Assembly: GCA_011037195.1 (NCBI GenBank)
Contig: JAAEAF010003131.1
Span: 30,355 to 94,354 of the forward strand
DNA length: 64,000 nt
Reading direction: 5' to 3'
From: Triatoma infestans
Taxonomy: Eukaryota; Arthropoda; Insecta; Hemiptera; Reduviidae
The position numbers and the translations under genes were made by a program. The stretch's first letter is position 1; every line of letters begins with the position of its first letter. Under the pieces are notes generated by a model. The model was not told where the DNA came from and did no database searches. It saw nothing but the letters and a program-made list of their open reading frames with translations. Of the stretch, positions 11,006 through 21,240 are shown piece after piece.

Positions 11006-11044
11006 ATATATTCCACACACACACACACACACACGCGCGCGCGT
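11006..11044. repeat. (CA)n-(CG)n microsatellite
   Basis: An uninterrupted CA run passes into a short CG run, unusual because CG is rare nearby. A (TA)n run follows at about 11155-11171. Confidence 0.9.
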
Positions 11045-11171
11045 AATATATGAAAGTTCACAATCCAGAATTATAGCCTTAGACTGGATAATTAGATTAT
11101 GTCATTTTAAAGTAATTTTATTTGATTTTGATCATTATGATTTTGTATATGGTTATATATATATATATATA

Positions 11172-11640
11172 TTTCTTAATAAGTTTAAGATTTTAGATTT
11201 CATTTATTTTAATTTTACTCGATTTACAAAGCATAATTAAATAGTCTATTCTGTATTATAAATTAGTTATTAATGTATAAATTATAACAAGTAATATGCA
11301 AATGGAGCATGTTGAAATGGAAGGTTTTTAAAAAAACACACACACACAATAAAAAGTATGTTCACAAAAAAAAAAAAAATGCATGATGCATGTACCACTT
11401 ATTAAATTCTAACCTATGGAACCAAATTTTCTTCTTTCCCCTGATTAAAATACAGATTATTTGTATGATATATTTTTTAAAATCTCCTACCTATGCCTTA
11501 TTAAAAATACCTTAACAAATACCACCACATGCCTCTCATCAACATATTCCTTAATGTAATTTAAACACAAATTAATATAATTTTAAAAATAAGCATGATA
11601 AATAAAAAAGAATATCATCTCAAATCTGTCGTATGCTGCC
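11172..11640. other. AT-rich stretch, nothing recognised
   Basis: A/T-rich, with a short (CA)n at about 11337-11346 and an A13 run near 11367. No gene supported. Confidence 0.5.
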
Positions 11641-12022
11641 ATATCAATTTACTTACATATTTTCTTGGAGCTCATGCCGGATCCATTTTGTAGAGTCTGT
11701 GAGACAGAGGAGGAAACACCCATCCATCTTATGACTGATTGCCTGGGTTGTGAGGAAATTAGGTTCAGGACCTTTGGTCGGAATATCTGTCTGTGGAAGA
11801 GCTTAGGCTATTTCCGCTTAAGGTTATTGTCCGATTTATTCGGACTGCGGTGAATCTTAGATGGATTAGATCCGGGTCTGGATTTTTGTACTAGACCCGG
11901 TTTGTTGTTGTTTTTCTTGGGGTAGCTATATGGGCCCAGTGAGGCTTTGGATAGCGTAGGGTTTCCCTCCCCACAGACAAATAACAATAACAATAATAAT
12001 AATAATAATAATAATAATACAT
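11641..12022 (+). pseudogene. 3' end of RNase H-bearing LINE, copy 3
   Basis: An open frame at 11665-11853 reads MELMPDPFCRVCETEEETP and then IHLMTDCLGCEEIRFRTFG. This is the C-terminal C-x2-C-E-x-E-E-T-x2-H-x-x-x-x-C motif of I/R1-group LINE proteins, with its cysteines and histidine kept. The frame stays open to the natural stop after LFGLR. The 3' UTR is shared with copies at 1790 and 3331 and ends in (AAC/AAT)n. It is the best preserved of the three 3' ends. Confidence 0.82.
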
Positions 12023-12301
12023 ATTTTCTTGTATTAACCCGGCTTTTTTTTTATAACTTGTACAAGCTTTTGATTGTCCATAAACATTGCATTGCTTTTC
12101 TTCAAACTTTATCTATTCTTATTACTAAGTATACTCCTGAAATAACTTATCAGCCCCCCCTTAATAAAAATGACTTGATAAAATACTGAGCATACTTAAT
12201 AATACTATTAAAATTTAGTTATAAAATATTCTTCAAAACATGCTATTTATTATTATGCACTATTTTCTAATGTCTAATCATAAATTTATAATAATTCCAT
12301 T

Positions 12302-12535
12302 TTGTCATTAAACACACACATATAGTAACATAACCTTATAACCTCCCCACATATATACAACCAACAAACCAATAAGCGTGAGTGTAACAGAAACATTACC
12401 TTTAAGTGAACTCTCTACACGAACTTGGTGAATTTGCTCTGGTGATGGATGAAAATCCGAAACCCCGGTCAAGAAGAAAATCAATATGCCTGCTACGACG
12501 GATAAAGTACCAAATTTGAAGAAAGTTGTGGTTTA
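12302..12535 (+). repeat. Dispersed repeat with hammerhead-like end
   Basis: Shares 'ataacctccccacatatata', 'gtaacagaaacattac', 'acacgaacttggtgaatttg' and 'ctacgacggataaa' with 47810-48010. At 47.7-47.95 kb the same unit forms an inverted repeat; here only one arm is present. It ends in a hammerhead-like core. Confidence 0.6.
12435..12474 (+). ncRNA. Degenerate hammerhead motif
   Basis: CTGGTGA, where the core expects CTGANGA, is followed by stem II GGAT/ATCC and GAAA. Then C-C-CC-G-G forms a two-pair helix III, followed by the cleavage triplet GTC. Stem I is poor. One core base is substituted, so I expect low or no activity. Confidence 0.35.
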
Positions 12536-12689
12536 CCGCAACACTTTTATTTGTAACATTTTTATGAAAGTAATTAATTTTAGATTGATTTTTTTGAAAG
12601 TTTGTCATTTAGTTTAAATTTACATTTGCAAAAGCTTTTTTGGTTTTTACATAGAGTGCTCTACATAAGGAAATTTTAAAGAAAATTTT

Positions 12690-12950
12690 AGTGAAGGTAT
12701 TAGCTTAGTGGTAGCGTGGTGGACTAGTAACGCAGAGATCGCTGGTTCGAATCCAGCCGTGCTACCTTAGATTTTTCTCTTCCTAGGAGCCTGTGCAGCT
12801 CCACACTCCGGTAATGGACAGTGTTGTCTGTATGTCTGTATCGAGTGAACACTATCTGGAGGCCGCCAGTGCACTGAAAAGGCTCCAGGGGCGCAAATGA
12901 CCATAGATATTGACGCTGCTTAAATAAAAATAAATAAAAAAATTTTTGAT
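12690..12950 (+). mobile_element. tRNA-derived SINE, family A, copy 2
   Basis: A box TTAGCTTAGTGGTAGCGTGG, B box GGTTCGAATCC and the family A body (CTCTTCCTAGGAGCCTGTGC, GTAATGGACAGTGTTGTCTG, AAGGCTCCAGGGGCGC), ending in AAATAAAAATAAATAAA. Confidence 0.85.
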
Positions 12951-13414
12951 TACATTTTATTGATTAAAATAAAGTAAGAGAAAATCATATGAGTGTTCCA
13001 AATCCGATTTTTTTGATTTTGTTAAGTTTTATAATTATTGCATGGAATATATTTAATAATGAGCATACAGATATCTTAGACTTGTATTTCCGGTGATAGC
13101 TCCAATATGTGATCGCAATACGCAACATTTCCTAAGTGCTAATCAAAACAGAAGCTAAGCAATTAATGAAGATACAGAAATATATACCTGGATTCCAGAT
13201 TCCTTCAGGTGTGAGTAGAGGGCTACTGTAGATATTTATTTAACGCTTAAGCGGCTGTAAAGTTAGTAAAATTAATTGTAATCTACAATGAGGTTTCAAT
13301 TTTCTATTTTAAAACTGAATGAACCTTAAGGCTATTATATAACGCCATTAACACAGAATATAAATAGGATAATAAATGATTACTATATAAAAAAAAAAAA
13401 AAAACGAAAACTAA
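12951..13414. other. Spacer with degenerate family H end pieces
   Basis: 'aagtaagagaaaatcatatg' near 12973 and 'tatttccggtgatagctcc' near 13085 are family H-like. An A18 tract lies at about 13388-13404. If the exon at 13415-13529 is real, the lower part here would be its 3' UTR. Confidence 0.4.
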
Positions 13415-13529
13415 TTAAGTTTCAAAGCCATATCTGTAGGCGTATTCCCCATTATAAATAGGTTCCCCCTGTGGTGGAGGTAAAGTGCCAGAATATCGCT
13501 GAATTTCATCCACGCCTACATCATTCATC
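13415..13529 (-). CDS. Candidate terminal exon of an unidentified host gene
   Basis: On the minus strand a good 3' splice site (pyrimidine-rich TCTTATCTTGTCCAG, then G) is followed directly by an open frame of 37 codons and a TAA stop. The peptide begins MNDVGVDEIQRYSGTLPPPQ and continues GEPIYNGEYAYRYGFET. Its mixed acidic, proline and tyrosine composition is unlike the shadow frames of nearby repeats, and no other copy occurs in the window. The exon would start with one base completing a split codon. Upstream the frame has a stop (TAA) just inside the presumed intron, consistent with splicing. I cannot name the protein. It could still be an unrecognised repeat or chance. Confidence 0.4.
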
Positions 13530-13694
13530 CTGGACAAGATAAGACTGATATTTTAAATATTGCTTACCTCTTACTAACTAATATATCCAATAGTTATTAA
13601 AGTAATAAGTATGAATCAATTAAAATAAATACATTATTATTTTAAGGCGTGGCCAATAACTTGTTAAAAAGTTTTAAATATATTTGGTCTTATA

Positions 13695-13737
<43 letters not shown>

Positions 13738-13795
13738 TTTACTTTATGCATAATTATTTTATTGTGAAAAAAATTTAGAAATATAGTTAAATTTA
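13530..13795. other. Spacer with (ATT)n microsatellite
   Basis: An (ATT)n run spans about 13694-13736. No gene supported. Confidence 0.7.
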
Positions 13796-15015
13796 AATTA
13801 TGTCATCTCGACATATCAGTTTGGATTTCGGACATCACACTCTACCACACAACAATGTCACAGACTGGTTGACGAAATTTCCTCTTCACTGGAAAGAGGA
13901 TGCTATACATCAGGAGCTTTTCTTGATGTTAGTCAGGCTTTCGACAAGTGTGGCACAATGGACTCCTGTTCAAACTTCTGCAGATTCTGCCTGATCGGCA
14001 CTATCGGCTGCTTAAAAGTTATCTGTCTGACTGATTCTTCACATACGAAATGGCGATCAATACTCAGCAGTGTTCCCCATTTGGGCAGGGGTGCCGCAGG
14101 GAAGTATTCTCGGACCGATACTATATTCTATTAGTACAATGGACATCCCTACATCTACTGACACACTGTTGGCTACATATGCCGACGACATATCAATACT
14201 TTCAACTCACAAAGACGCTACCACTGCATCCTCACTCCTACAGGACCATTTAAATCTTATACAGGAACACTTCAAGCTTTGGAAAATCAAAATTAATGAA
14301 ACAAAATGTACACATATAACATTCACCCTCAGACGATCAAACTGCCCGACTGTGTATATTAACGATACTCCTATACCACACGAAAAAGACATCCGATACC
14401 TTGGACTCTACCTAGATAGACGCTTGACTTGGAACACACACGTAACGAAAACTCGACAGTCAATGAAAACCAGATACTTCCTAGTAAAACGCTTACTTGA
14501 CAAAAGATCTAAATTAAACTTGAAAAACAAAGTTCAAATCTACAAAACCATAATAAGATCAATTTGGACCTACGGACTACAACTCTGGGGAACTGCTAAA
14601 CCGACACACACTAAACGGATACAAGCCATACAGAACAAGATACTGCGAACAATCAATCACACAATGCCCATACTATGTTTCTAACATGACGCTACATACT
14701 GACCTTCAAATCCCATTTGTATACGACTTAACACAACAACTTTACAAACGATTCTACAGCAAACTAGGAACACACACGAACCCGCACGTCACAAACCTGT
14801 CCTCCCTAACTATTCCTGGGAATCCTCCCAGACGTTTGAAGCCCCAGTGGCCAAGGGACCTCCTGTCACAGGAAGAGGAGTAACAAGACCAGGAAGAGTG
14901 GAATTGGCCACCTTCTTCAAGCCTTCAAGCCACATTTATCTCAGCCCACATTTACTTATTGTACTGTTACAGATTGTAAATATAAATAAACAAACAAAAC
15001 AAAAACAAAAATTTA
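13796..15015 (+). pseudogene. Jockey-type LINE, 5'-truncated copy with RT palm motifs
   Basis: Successive frames give the reverse transcriptase in order: a decayed FGxRxxHST block (13800-13990), then from 14070 GVPQGSILGPILY (RT motif, about 14088), ATYADDISILS with the catalytic YADD (about 14178), LKLWKIKINETK, RYLGLYLDRRLTWNTH, KRLLDKRSKLNLKNK and SIWTYGLQLWGTAK. After a frame change at about 14684 the C-terminus FVYDLTQQLYKRFYSKLG and RRLKPQWPRDLL follows, with a stop at 14881. The 615-base frame at 14070-14684 is intact, but frameshifts break both ends. The 3' UTR ends in A-rich AAATAAACAAACAAAACA near 14985-15015. The endonuclease and ORF1 are absent. This copy encodes no complete polymerase. 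Confidence 0.9.
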
Positions 15016-15303
15016 AATTCTATTAAAATAACTTGTATAATAGTTTACTCACTGATAGTTAATTTATTGTTTTTTTTGCCTAAGAAATTTACGCGCTTGG
15101 TGCTTTGATATTATCATTAACTATTATTTAAGATATGAACTATAGTGAATTATAGAAATATATTATTATGGGTTGTGGTTTTGGATTGCCCAATACTTCG
15201 CTCCTACAGCCTCAGGCTACTTACTTACATTGAACCCACTAAATGCTTGATTAAGTATTCTATTATATTATATTAAGCCATGACCCTTTGTTTTCCCCAT
15301 TTT
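15016..15303. other. Spacer; unexplained open patch at about 15165-15250
   Basis: 'gggttgtggttttggattgc' to 'cattgaacccactaaatgct' is of higher complexity than its surroundings and open in two + frames. I recognise no family. Confidence 0.3.
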
Positions 15304-15430
15304 AACTTTCTTTTACTCCTAGTAAGAAGAAATATTATTCGATCAGGTCGAATTTTCCAAAATTCAGTTTATAACGGAAATACTTGTATGTATTCAAGTC
15401 CCCTGAATACGAAAACATTGTTTTCAGCGA

Positions 15431-15435
<5 letters not shown>
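15304..15435 (-). repeat. Family H 3'-end fragment, reversed
   Basis: 'cttttactcctagtaagaag' to 'aagtcccctgaatacgaaaa' is a diverged reversed 3' terminus. A (GT)n run at 15432-15462 adjoins it, as expected for the internal CA tract of family H. Confidence 0.6.
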
Positions 15436-15466
<31 letters not shown>

Positions 15467-15490
15467 GTTTTTGTAAAACTACTGGAAAAA

Positions 15491-16460
15491 TCTGGTGTGA
15501 AACACTCACACAATCGTTCTCTTACTCCAGTTTTCAAAATTGTAATTGACAAATTTTAGAGTTTGTGTTCCCAAATTTGATGAAATTCGTTGGAGTTCGT
15601 CGAAAAAAAAAAATGTTCTGTAAAAGCGCACTTCCGGTTTACTAATTTTCTTGAACCTCGGAAAGTTTTGGTCAGCTATTTATTTCTAATTAATTTTTGT
15701 TTAGATGTTAGAATTGTTAATCAACTAGATAAGACTTTACAGAAAAACAACCTTGCCTCTCCCCCCTCCCCAAAGCCCCCTTCAATTACTTCACCAGGAG
15801 TAAAGTTTCCAATAAAAGTTGTAGCTCTTTATATGTGTAGTTCATATTCCTAGTTTAAAGAAAAATCGTTGGAGCCGTTTTCGAAAAAATACCAGAAAAG
15901 TGAAAACTATTTCTCTAAAGTAGAAACACACTTCCGGTCATCCGATTTTTTTCAAACTCGTAACTTCAACAACACATTTAATTCTAATTAATATTATTTA
16001 GATGGCAGAATTGTATAATAAACTGAAATAGACTTTAGAGAAAAATCTAACTCCCCTCCCCCAAAAATACCCATAAATGAATTTTTCCAAAAAAATGATT
16101 TAAATAAAAGTTGTAGATCTTTGTATGTGTAGTTGATATTCCAAGTTTGAAGAAAGTCGTCGGAGCCATTTTTGGAAAAATCGCAAAAAAGTTTAAAAAA
16201 AAACTTGTAAAGTGGTACTTCCGGTTAAGGAATTTTGACAGATAACGTACTGTTAGATCCCAAGATGATACCTAAACGGAATATCAAGTTTGAACTTGCT
16301 ACGGTTTTTCTTTTTGTGCTATGTTGTTCACATACACACGGACCATTAGCTAAAAAAACACATTTTTGGACTCAGGGGACCTCAAAACGTGTATGGTTCT
16401 GGTGAAAACTCGATATCGAAAATTTGACACGATTACAATACTTCCTCTTACTAGGAGTAA
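15491..16460 (+). repeat. Full-length family H copy
   Basis: Starts TCTGGTGTGAAACACTCACA and ends CTTCCTCTTACTAGGAGTAA. Both internal modules are present. The (CA)n tract is reduced to 'cacatacacacgg', showing how variable this tract is between copies. Confidence 0.85.
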
Positions 16461-16560
16461 TTGTAGGAAGCCTCAAAACTTGATATTACATCTAGATACT
16501 ATGACCAAATCTTACATGAAAGTTTCGGGCAAAATCCATCAACCTTAATGTGCGACTTTA

Positions 16561-17115
16561 ATGACTGTTTTTTTTTTTTCAATTTATCGTGATTTTCTTG
16601 AAAACGATTTCAAAGATTTTCTTTAAACTTCGTGTGTTACATATACACACATAAAAATGCCTATCATATTTATACTTTCTAAGTGGTAGTGTTGTCATCG
16701 TTTCACCGGAAATATATACGTCTTGAGGTCCCCTGAGTCCAATAAAAGTGTTTTTTTTTTTAGTCTGTCTCTCTCTCTCCCTGTAATGTGTGGTCATCAT
16801 TAAAAAATGGAAAATTGCAAGTGGTTTATCTTCGCTACCTGTTCCCCACCCTTTTTCTAGCCAACTCTCCCAGTTTTTTCGAAACTCATTTTTTTTTTTA
16901 ATATATTAATATTCTGCTTCTTGTTTCTATCACAAATACGAAGTTTTAAAAAAAAAAAAAATCTTGCAGTAATTTTTGAGAAAATCGGGAATAACTGAGA
17001 AAAATAATTCAGTAACTTACAATATTTTTCATATTCAATTTAATATTTTCTCGTGAAAACTCACTTTCGTAAAATTTGATACGATCGTAGTACTTCCGCT
17101 TATCCAAGACTTTAA
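16561..17115. repeat. Diverged family H pieces
   Basis: 16561-16775 reads as a reversed copy ('tttcaccggaaatatatacg', 'tcttgaggtcccctgagtcc', (TC)n). 17050-17110 is a forward 3' end ('cgtgaaaactcactttcg', 'gtagtacttccgc'). Both are older than the copies at 17.3 and 19.4 kb. Confidence 0.5.
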
Positions 17116-17280
17116 GAAAGAGCAGTAAATTATGTTATATTAAAGAACATTTTTGAATAAATGTTTAAAACCTAACGTTGTAGAACCTTCCACCATTTCA
17201 ATAAAAAGCATTTTCAACATGTTTTTTATCCTTGTTTTTATTATAATAATATGGAAAACATGAATTGTCAATGGAAAAAA

Positions 17281-18290
17281 TCTGGTGTGAAACACTCACA
17301 CAACTTTCTCTTACTCCAGTACTCAAAATTATAATTGACAAATTTTATAGTTAGTGTACTAAATTTAATGAAATTCGTCGAAAAGTGAAAACACTGTCCA
17401 GTAAAACTGTCCGGTTTACTAATTTCCTTGAAACACGGAATTTGGGTCATATATTAATTTCTAGTTATTTCAATTTGGATGACAGAATTGTATAATCAAC
17501 TGTGATAGCATTTTAAAGAAAAACATAACCCCCCTCCCCCAAAAGTCCCCTTAAATGAATTTATCAGGGGAAAAGTTTCAAATAAAAGTTGTAGCTCTTT
17601 ATATGTATAGTTAACAACGCTGGTTTAAAGAAAATCGTTGGAGCCATTTTCGAGAAAATACCAGAAAACTGAAAATTATATTTCAGTAAAAACGCACTTC
17701 CGGTTATCTATTTTTTTCAAACTCGGAATTTCAACAACATATTTAATTCTAATTAACATTATTTAGATGACAGAATTGTCTAATATACTGAAACAGCAGT
17801 TAAGATGAAAACCTAACCCCACCCCTCCCCCAGAAGTGCCCTTAAATGAATTTTCCTGGAGAAATGTTTCAAATAAAAGTTGTAGCTCTTTGTATGTGTA
17901 GTTGATATAGCAAGTTTAAAGAAAATCTTCGGAGCCATTTTGAGAAAATTGCAAAAACGTAAAAAAAACAACTAGTAAAGTGGTACTTTCGGTTGAGGAA
18001 TATTGACACATAACGCACCGTCAGATCCCATGGTGATACCTAAACGTAATATCAAGTTTGAACGTTCTACGATTTTTTGTTTTTGAGCTATGCTGTTCAC
18101 ATACATACACATACACACACACACACCACACACACACACACACACCACACACACACACATAACAGACCATTCCCTAAAAACCACTTTTTTGGACTCAGGG
18201 GACCTCAAAACGGATATTTCCGGTGAAAACTCGATATCGAAAATTTGACACGATTACAATACTTCCTCTTACTAGGAGTAAGAGAAAGTA
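17281..18290 (+). repeat. Full-length family H copy (reference copy)
   Basis: The 5' end TCTGGTGTGAAACACTCACA folds as GTGTGA/TCACAC. ACTTTCTCTTACTCC at about 17302 is the exact inverse of GGAGTAAGAGAAAGT at the 3' end. Two internal modules begin with 'cttccggtt' (about 17408 and 17697), and a third shortened one begins near 17985. A long (CA)n tract interrupted by CCA lies at 18107-18162. The 3' hairpin CTCTTACT-AGG-AGTAAGAG is followed by AAAGTAAAA. Non-coding. Confidence 0.9.
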
Positions 18291-18709
18291 AAAATCGGTC
18301 GTAATATTTTCTCTTAGAAAAGAGAAAATAATCGAACAAACTTTTCAGATGATTATCGCAATAGAAAAGCACTAAAACTTAGGCCTAATTTAATTAATCA
18401 TTCTGTTAAATTTATTTATTTATATTTATCGATTATATCACTAACATATCTTTCCTTAATATATGTTATAATTAAAATGTTACACTAAAGAACATATATC
18501 TTCTGAAGAAGGATTGCTACGATAATAAAATAACGGTACTTTGGTTATAGAGAGACAGTTAAAAGTAAAGTGATTCATCAGTATGGCTAGAAAGGTCCTT
18601 GATCAAAACAGCCATAGTGTATAGAGTGTATCATCATGTAAAATCAATGTGTGTGTTTGTGTATGTATGTATGTGTTTGCTATTCATGTAGTAGGATTTC
18701 TACTGTTAG
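18291..18709. other. AT-rich stretch with (TG)n/(TATG)n
   Basis: Microsatellite sequence at about 18645-18680. Otherwise nothing is supported. Confidence 0.5.
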
Positions 18710-18770
18710 TCTTGGTAATGACCCTGAAGGAGAAAGTTTACTGGGGAATACCGCCCCCCCCCTCAGTACA
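18710..18770 (+). CDS. Candidate 61-nt internal exon of an unidentified host gene
   Basis: A pyrimidine-rich acceptor (ATTTCTACTGTTAG) precedes a 61-base segment. Its only fully open frame reads LGNDPEGESLLGNTAPPLST after one split-codon base. It ends at a near-ideal donor (ACA|GTAAGTG). The other two frames contain stops or are less protein-like. The exon lies between TG-rich microsatellites and matches no repeat in the window. It is on the opposite strand to the candidate at 13415, so the two cannot belong to one gene. A cryptic site is a real alternative. Confidence 0.3.
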
Positions 18771-19365
18771 GTAAGTGTGTGTATGTATATGTTCAGACAG
18801 TTATATTTGTTATTGAATACCACATACTGTAAAACTTATTGTAAACGTGTATCATGCATACAACTAGTTAGTATTTAATTGGAATGAATAATGAAGTTTA
18901 ATACTCTTTATATCCATTCTTTTTTTTTGCAAAACTCTTCAGTCTTTTAGTAATTATTTGTAAATAATCTTTTCGATTTTTAAGTTATTCAATTTATTAA
19001 ATGTGATTCTAGAAATAATATAATTTATTAATATGACAATCTCTCTTATTGCTGTGAATCCTTACTTACTTACGTAAATTCTTTTTTGTTTTGTGAAAAT
19101 ATGTTACAAATAAAAGTGACAAGTTTATATCTGCGTTAGCATCATAATTAGTCGGAAATTATTATAGTTGTTTTTCAAGACAAAAAAATTCATAACTCAA
19201 AAAACCTATTCTGTAAAATCGCGATACCTGATTTACCTGACAGGTTTTCTTCAATTTGATAGTTTTACCAATGATTCTAATGTATAAAAATATAATATCC
19301 GCGGTAGAAACATAGATTGTATTGAACTAGTACTTTAGTAAAAAGATGTCTTAAAATGGATGTTA
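18771..19365. other. AT-rich stretch, nothing recognised
   Basis: A faint family H module ('acaggttttcttcaatttga', about 19240) precedes the next copy. No gene supported. Confidence 0.4.
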
Positions 19366-20360
19366 GGAGTAAGAGAAAGTAAAAAAATCTGGTGTGAAAC
19401 ACTCACACAACTTCCTCTTACTCCAGTACTCAAAATTATAATTGACAAATTTTATAGTTAGTGTACCAAATTTAATGAAATTCATCGAAAAGTGAAAACA
19501 CTGTCCAGTAAAACTGTCCGGTTTACTAATTTCCTTGAAACTCGGAATTTGGGTCATATATTAATTTCTAGTTATTTCAATTTGGATGACAGAATTGTAT
19601 AATCAACTGTGATAGCATTTTAAAGAAAAACATAACCCCCCTCCCCCAAAAGTCCCCTTAAATGAATTTATCAGGGGAAAAGTTTCAAATAAAAGTTGTA
19701 GCTCTTTATATGTATGGTTAACAACGCTGGTTTAAAGAAAATCGTTGGAGCCATTTTCGAGAAAATACCAGAAAACTGAAAATTATATTTCAGTAAAAAA
19801 CGCACTTCCGGTTATCTATTTTTTTTCAAACTCGGAATTTCAACAACATATTTAATTCTAATTAACATATTTAGATGACAGAATTGTCTAATATACTGAA
19901 ACAGCAGTTAAGATGAAAACCTAACCCCACCCCTCCCCCAGAAGTGCCCTTAAATGAATTTTCCTGGAGAAATGTTTCAAATAAAAGTTGTAGCTCTTTG
20001 TATGTGTAGTTGATATAGCAAGTTTAAAGAAAATCTTCGGAGCCATTTTTGAGAAAATTGCAAAAACGTAAAAAAAACAACTAGTAAAGTGGTACTTCCG
20101 GTTGAGGAATATTGACACATAACGCACCGTCAGATCCCATGGTGATACCTAAACGTAATATCAAGTTTGAACTTTCTACGATTTTTCGTTTTTGAGCTAT
20201 GCTGTTCACATACGTACACACACACACACACACAGACCATTCGCTAAAAACCACTTTTTTGGACTCAGGGGACCTAAAAACGGATATTTCCGGTGAAAAC
20301 TCGATATCGAAAATTTGACACGATTACAATACTTCCTCTTACTTGGAGTAAGAGAAAGTA
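19366..20360 (+). repeat. Full-length family H copy, in tandem with a preceding 3' end
   Basis: 19366-19381 is a bare 3' terminus (TAGGAGTAAGAGAAAGTAAA) joined directly to a new 5' end at 19388. The body is nearly identical to 17281-18290, including shared variants such as 'acaacgctggtttaaag' and 'tgaaacagcagttaag'. One is therefore a recent copy of the other, or both derive from one recent source. The CA tract differs strongly in length. Confidence 0.9.
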
Positions 20361-20524
20361 AAAAAACTCTTTTCTAATTTTCACCGACAGATGTTGCCCC
20401 CATCTCCCAAATTATGCCATTAAATTTTAAATTTTGTATTTGTTCAAACAATATTATTGATGTCTTCTGGACTACTATATAATTATTCCACTTTTATCTG
20501 CAGAATACTTTGTTAACTTGACTA

Positions 20525-20655
20525 AGAGAGAGTTGTGTGAGCATATCACACCAGGATTTTTTTGATCCTCAAAACAGGTATTTCCGATCAAAACTCAATT
20601 CGAAAACATTGACACGATCAAAATACTTTCACTCACAATAGTAAGAGAAAATAAA
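20525..20655. repeat. Collapsed family H: reversed 5' end joined to forward 3' end
   Basis: 'agagttgtgtgagcatatca' is a reversed 5' terminus. Only about 20 bases later a forward 3' segment ('aaaacaggtatttccgatca' to 'agtaagagaaaataaaa') follows. The roughly 900 internal bases are missing. Confidence 0.55.
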
Positions 20656-21076
20656 AATATTTTGGTCCCTTCATATTTCTTTAAAAAGGGGGAGGGGATG
20701 GAGTTGTTCGCGTCCGAGATTAGAATGGCTAAATAGCCGAAGTCATGGCGTTGGGGGGGGGAGGGAATTCCTTAAAAAAAATCATTTGTTTATATTTAAA
20801 ACATTGATATAAATCAGGGATTGAATATAAGAGTTATTTTTAAATATAAAAATTAATTCGCATAAGTAAGCCCACATTATTTGTGTATTTGCTAAGTAAG
20901 AAATAACTACTCACTAATTTTAAGTTAAATTTCGCCAAAAATTTTTGAACATTATGAGTTGATAATTGAGAGTTATTTTTTTATCGATATTTTTAAAAAT
21001 TCTCTATGATTTTTATATAAAAGTAAAAACTATATAGTTAACATTTTTATTATTTCAACAAAAATTAGTTATTACC
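20656..21076. other. Spacer, nothing recognised
   Basis: Contains a G-rich patch (G10 near 20753) and A/T-rich sequence. No feature supported. Confidence 0.4.
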
Positions 21077-21240
21077 ATGAGATGTTTATACGGTAATGGC
21101 CAGAGGAGTTTTTAAAGACACTTCTCTCCTACTCTAAAAAGCTCCTGGAGAAGGACACCAATGGTAACCGAAACGTAAAGCAACAAAGAATTCTTTTTCC
21201 TTTAAAAAAAACTCCTCCAGCCTTTGCCATATAAACATAT
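21077..21240. repeat. Small inverted-repeat element with hammerhead-like core
   Basis: The left end 'atgtttatacggtaatggcc'...'ggagtttttaaag' and the right end 'ctttaaaaaaaactcctcc'...'gccatataaacat' are imperfect inverse copies of about 38 bp bounding about 165 bp. A hammerhead-like core lies between them. Same plan as the larger palindromes at 3600 and 52033. Confidence 0.6.
21141..21181 (+). ncRNA. Hammerhead-like motif
   Basis: Stem I GCT with AGC (three pairs plus one mismatch), CTGGAGA where CTGANGA is expected, a long stem II (GG...ACC-AAT-GGT...CC), GAAA and the triplet GTA. One core substitution, so probably impaired. Confidence 0.35.

Noticed and set aside
17972..18208. Cysteine/valine repeat frame
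   Set aside because: Translation of the (CA)n tract in family H.
18500..18540. Hammerhead at CTGAAGAAGG
   Set aside because: No GAAA core or closing stem follows.
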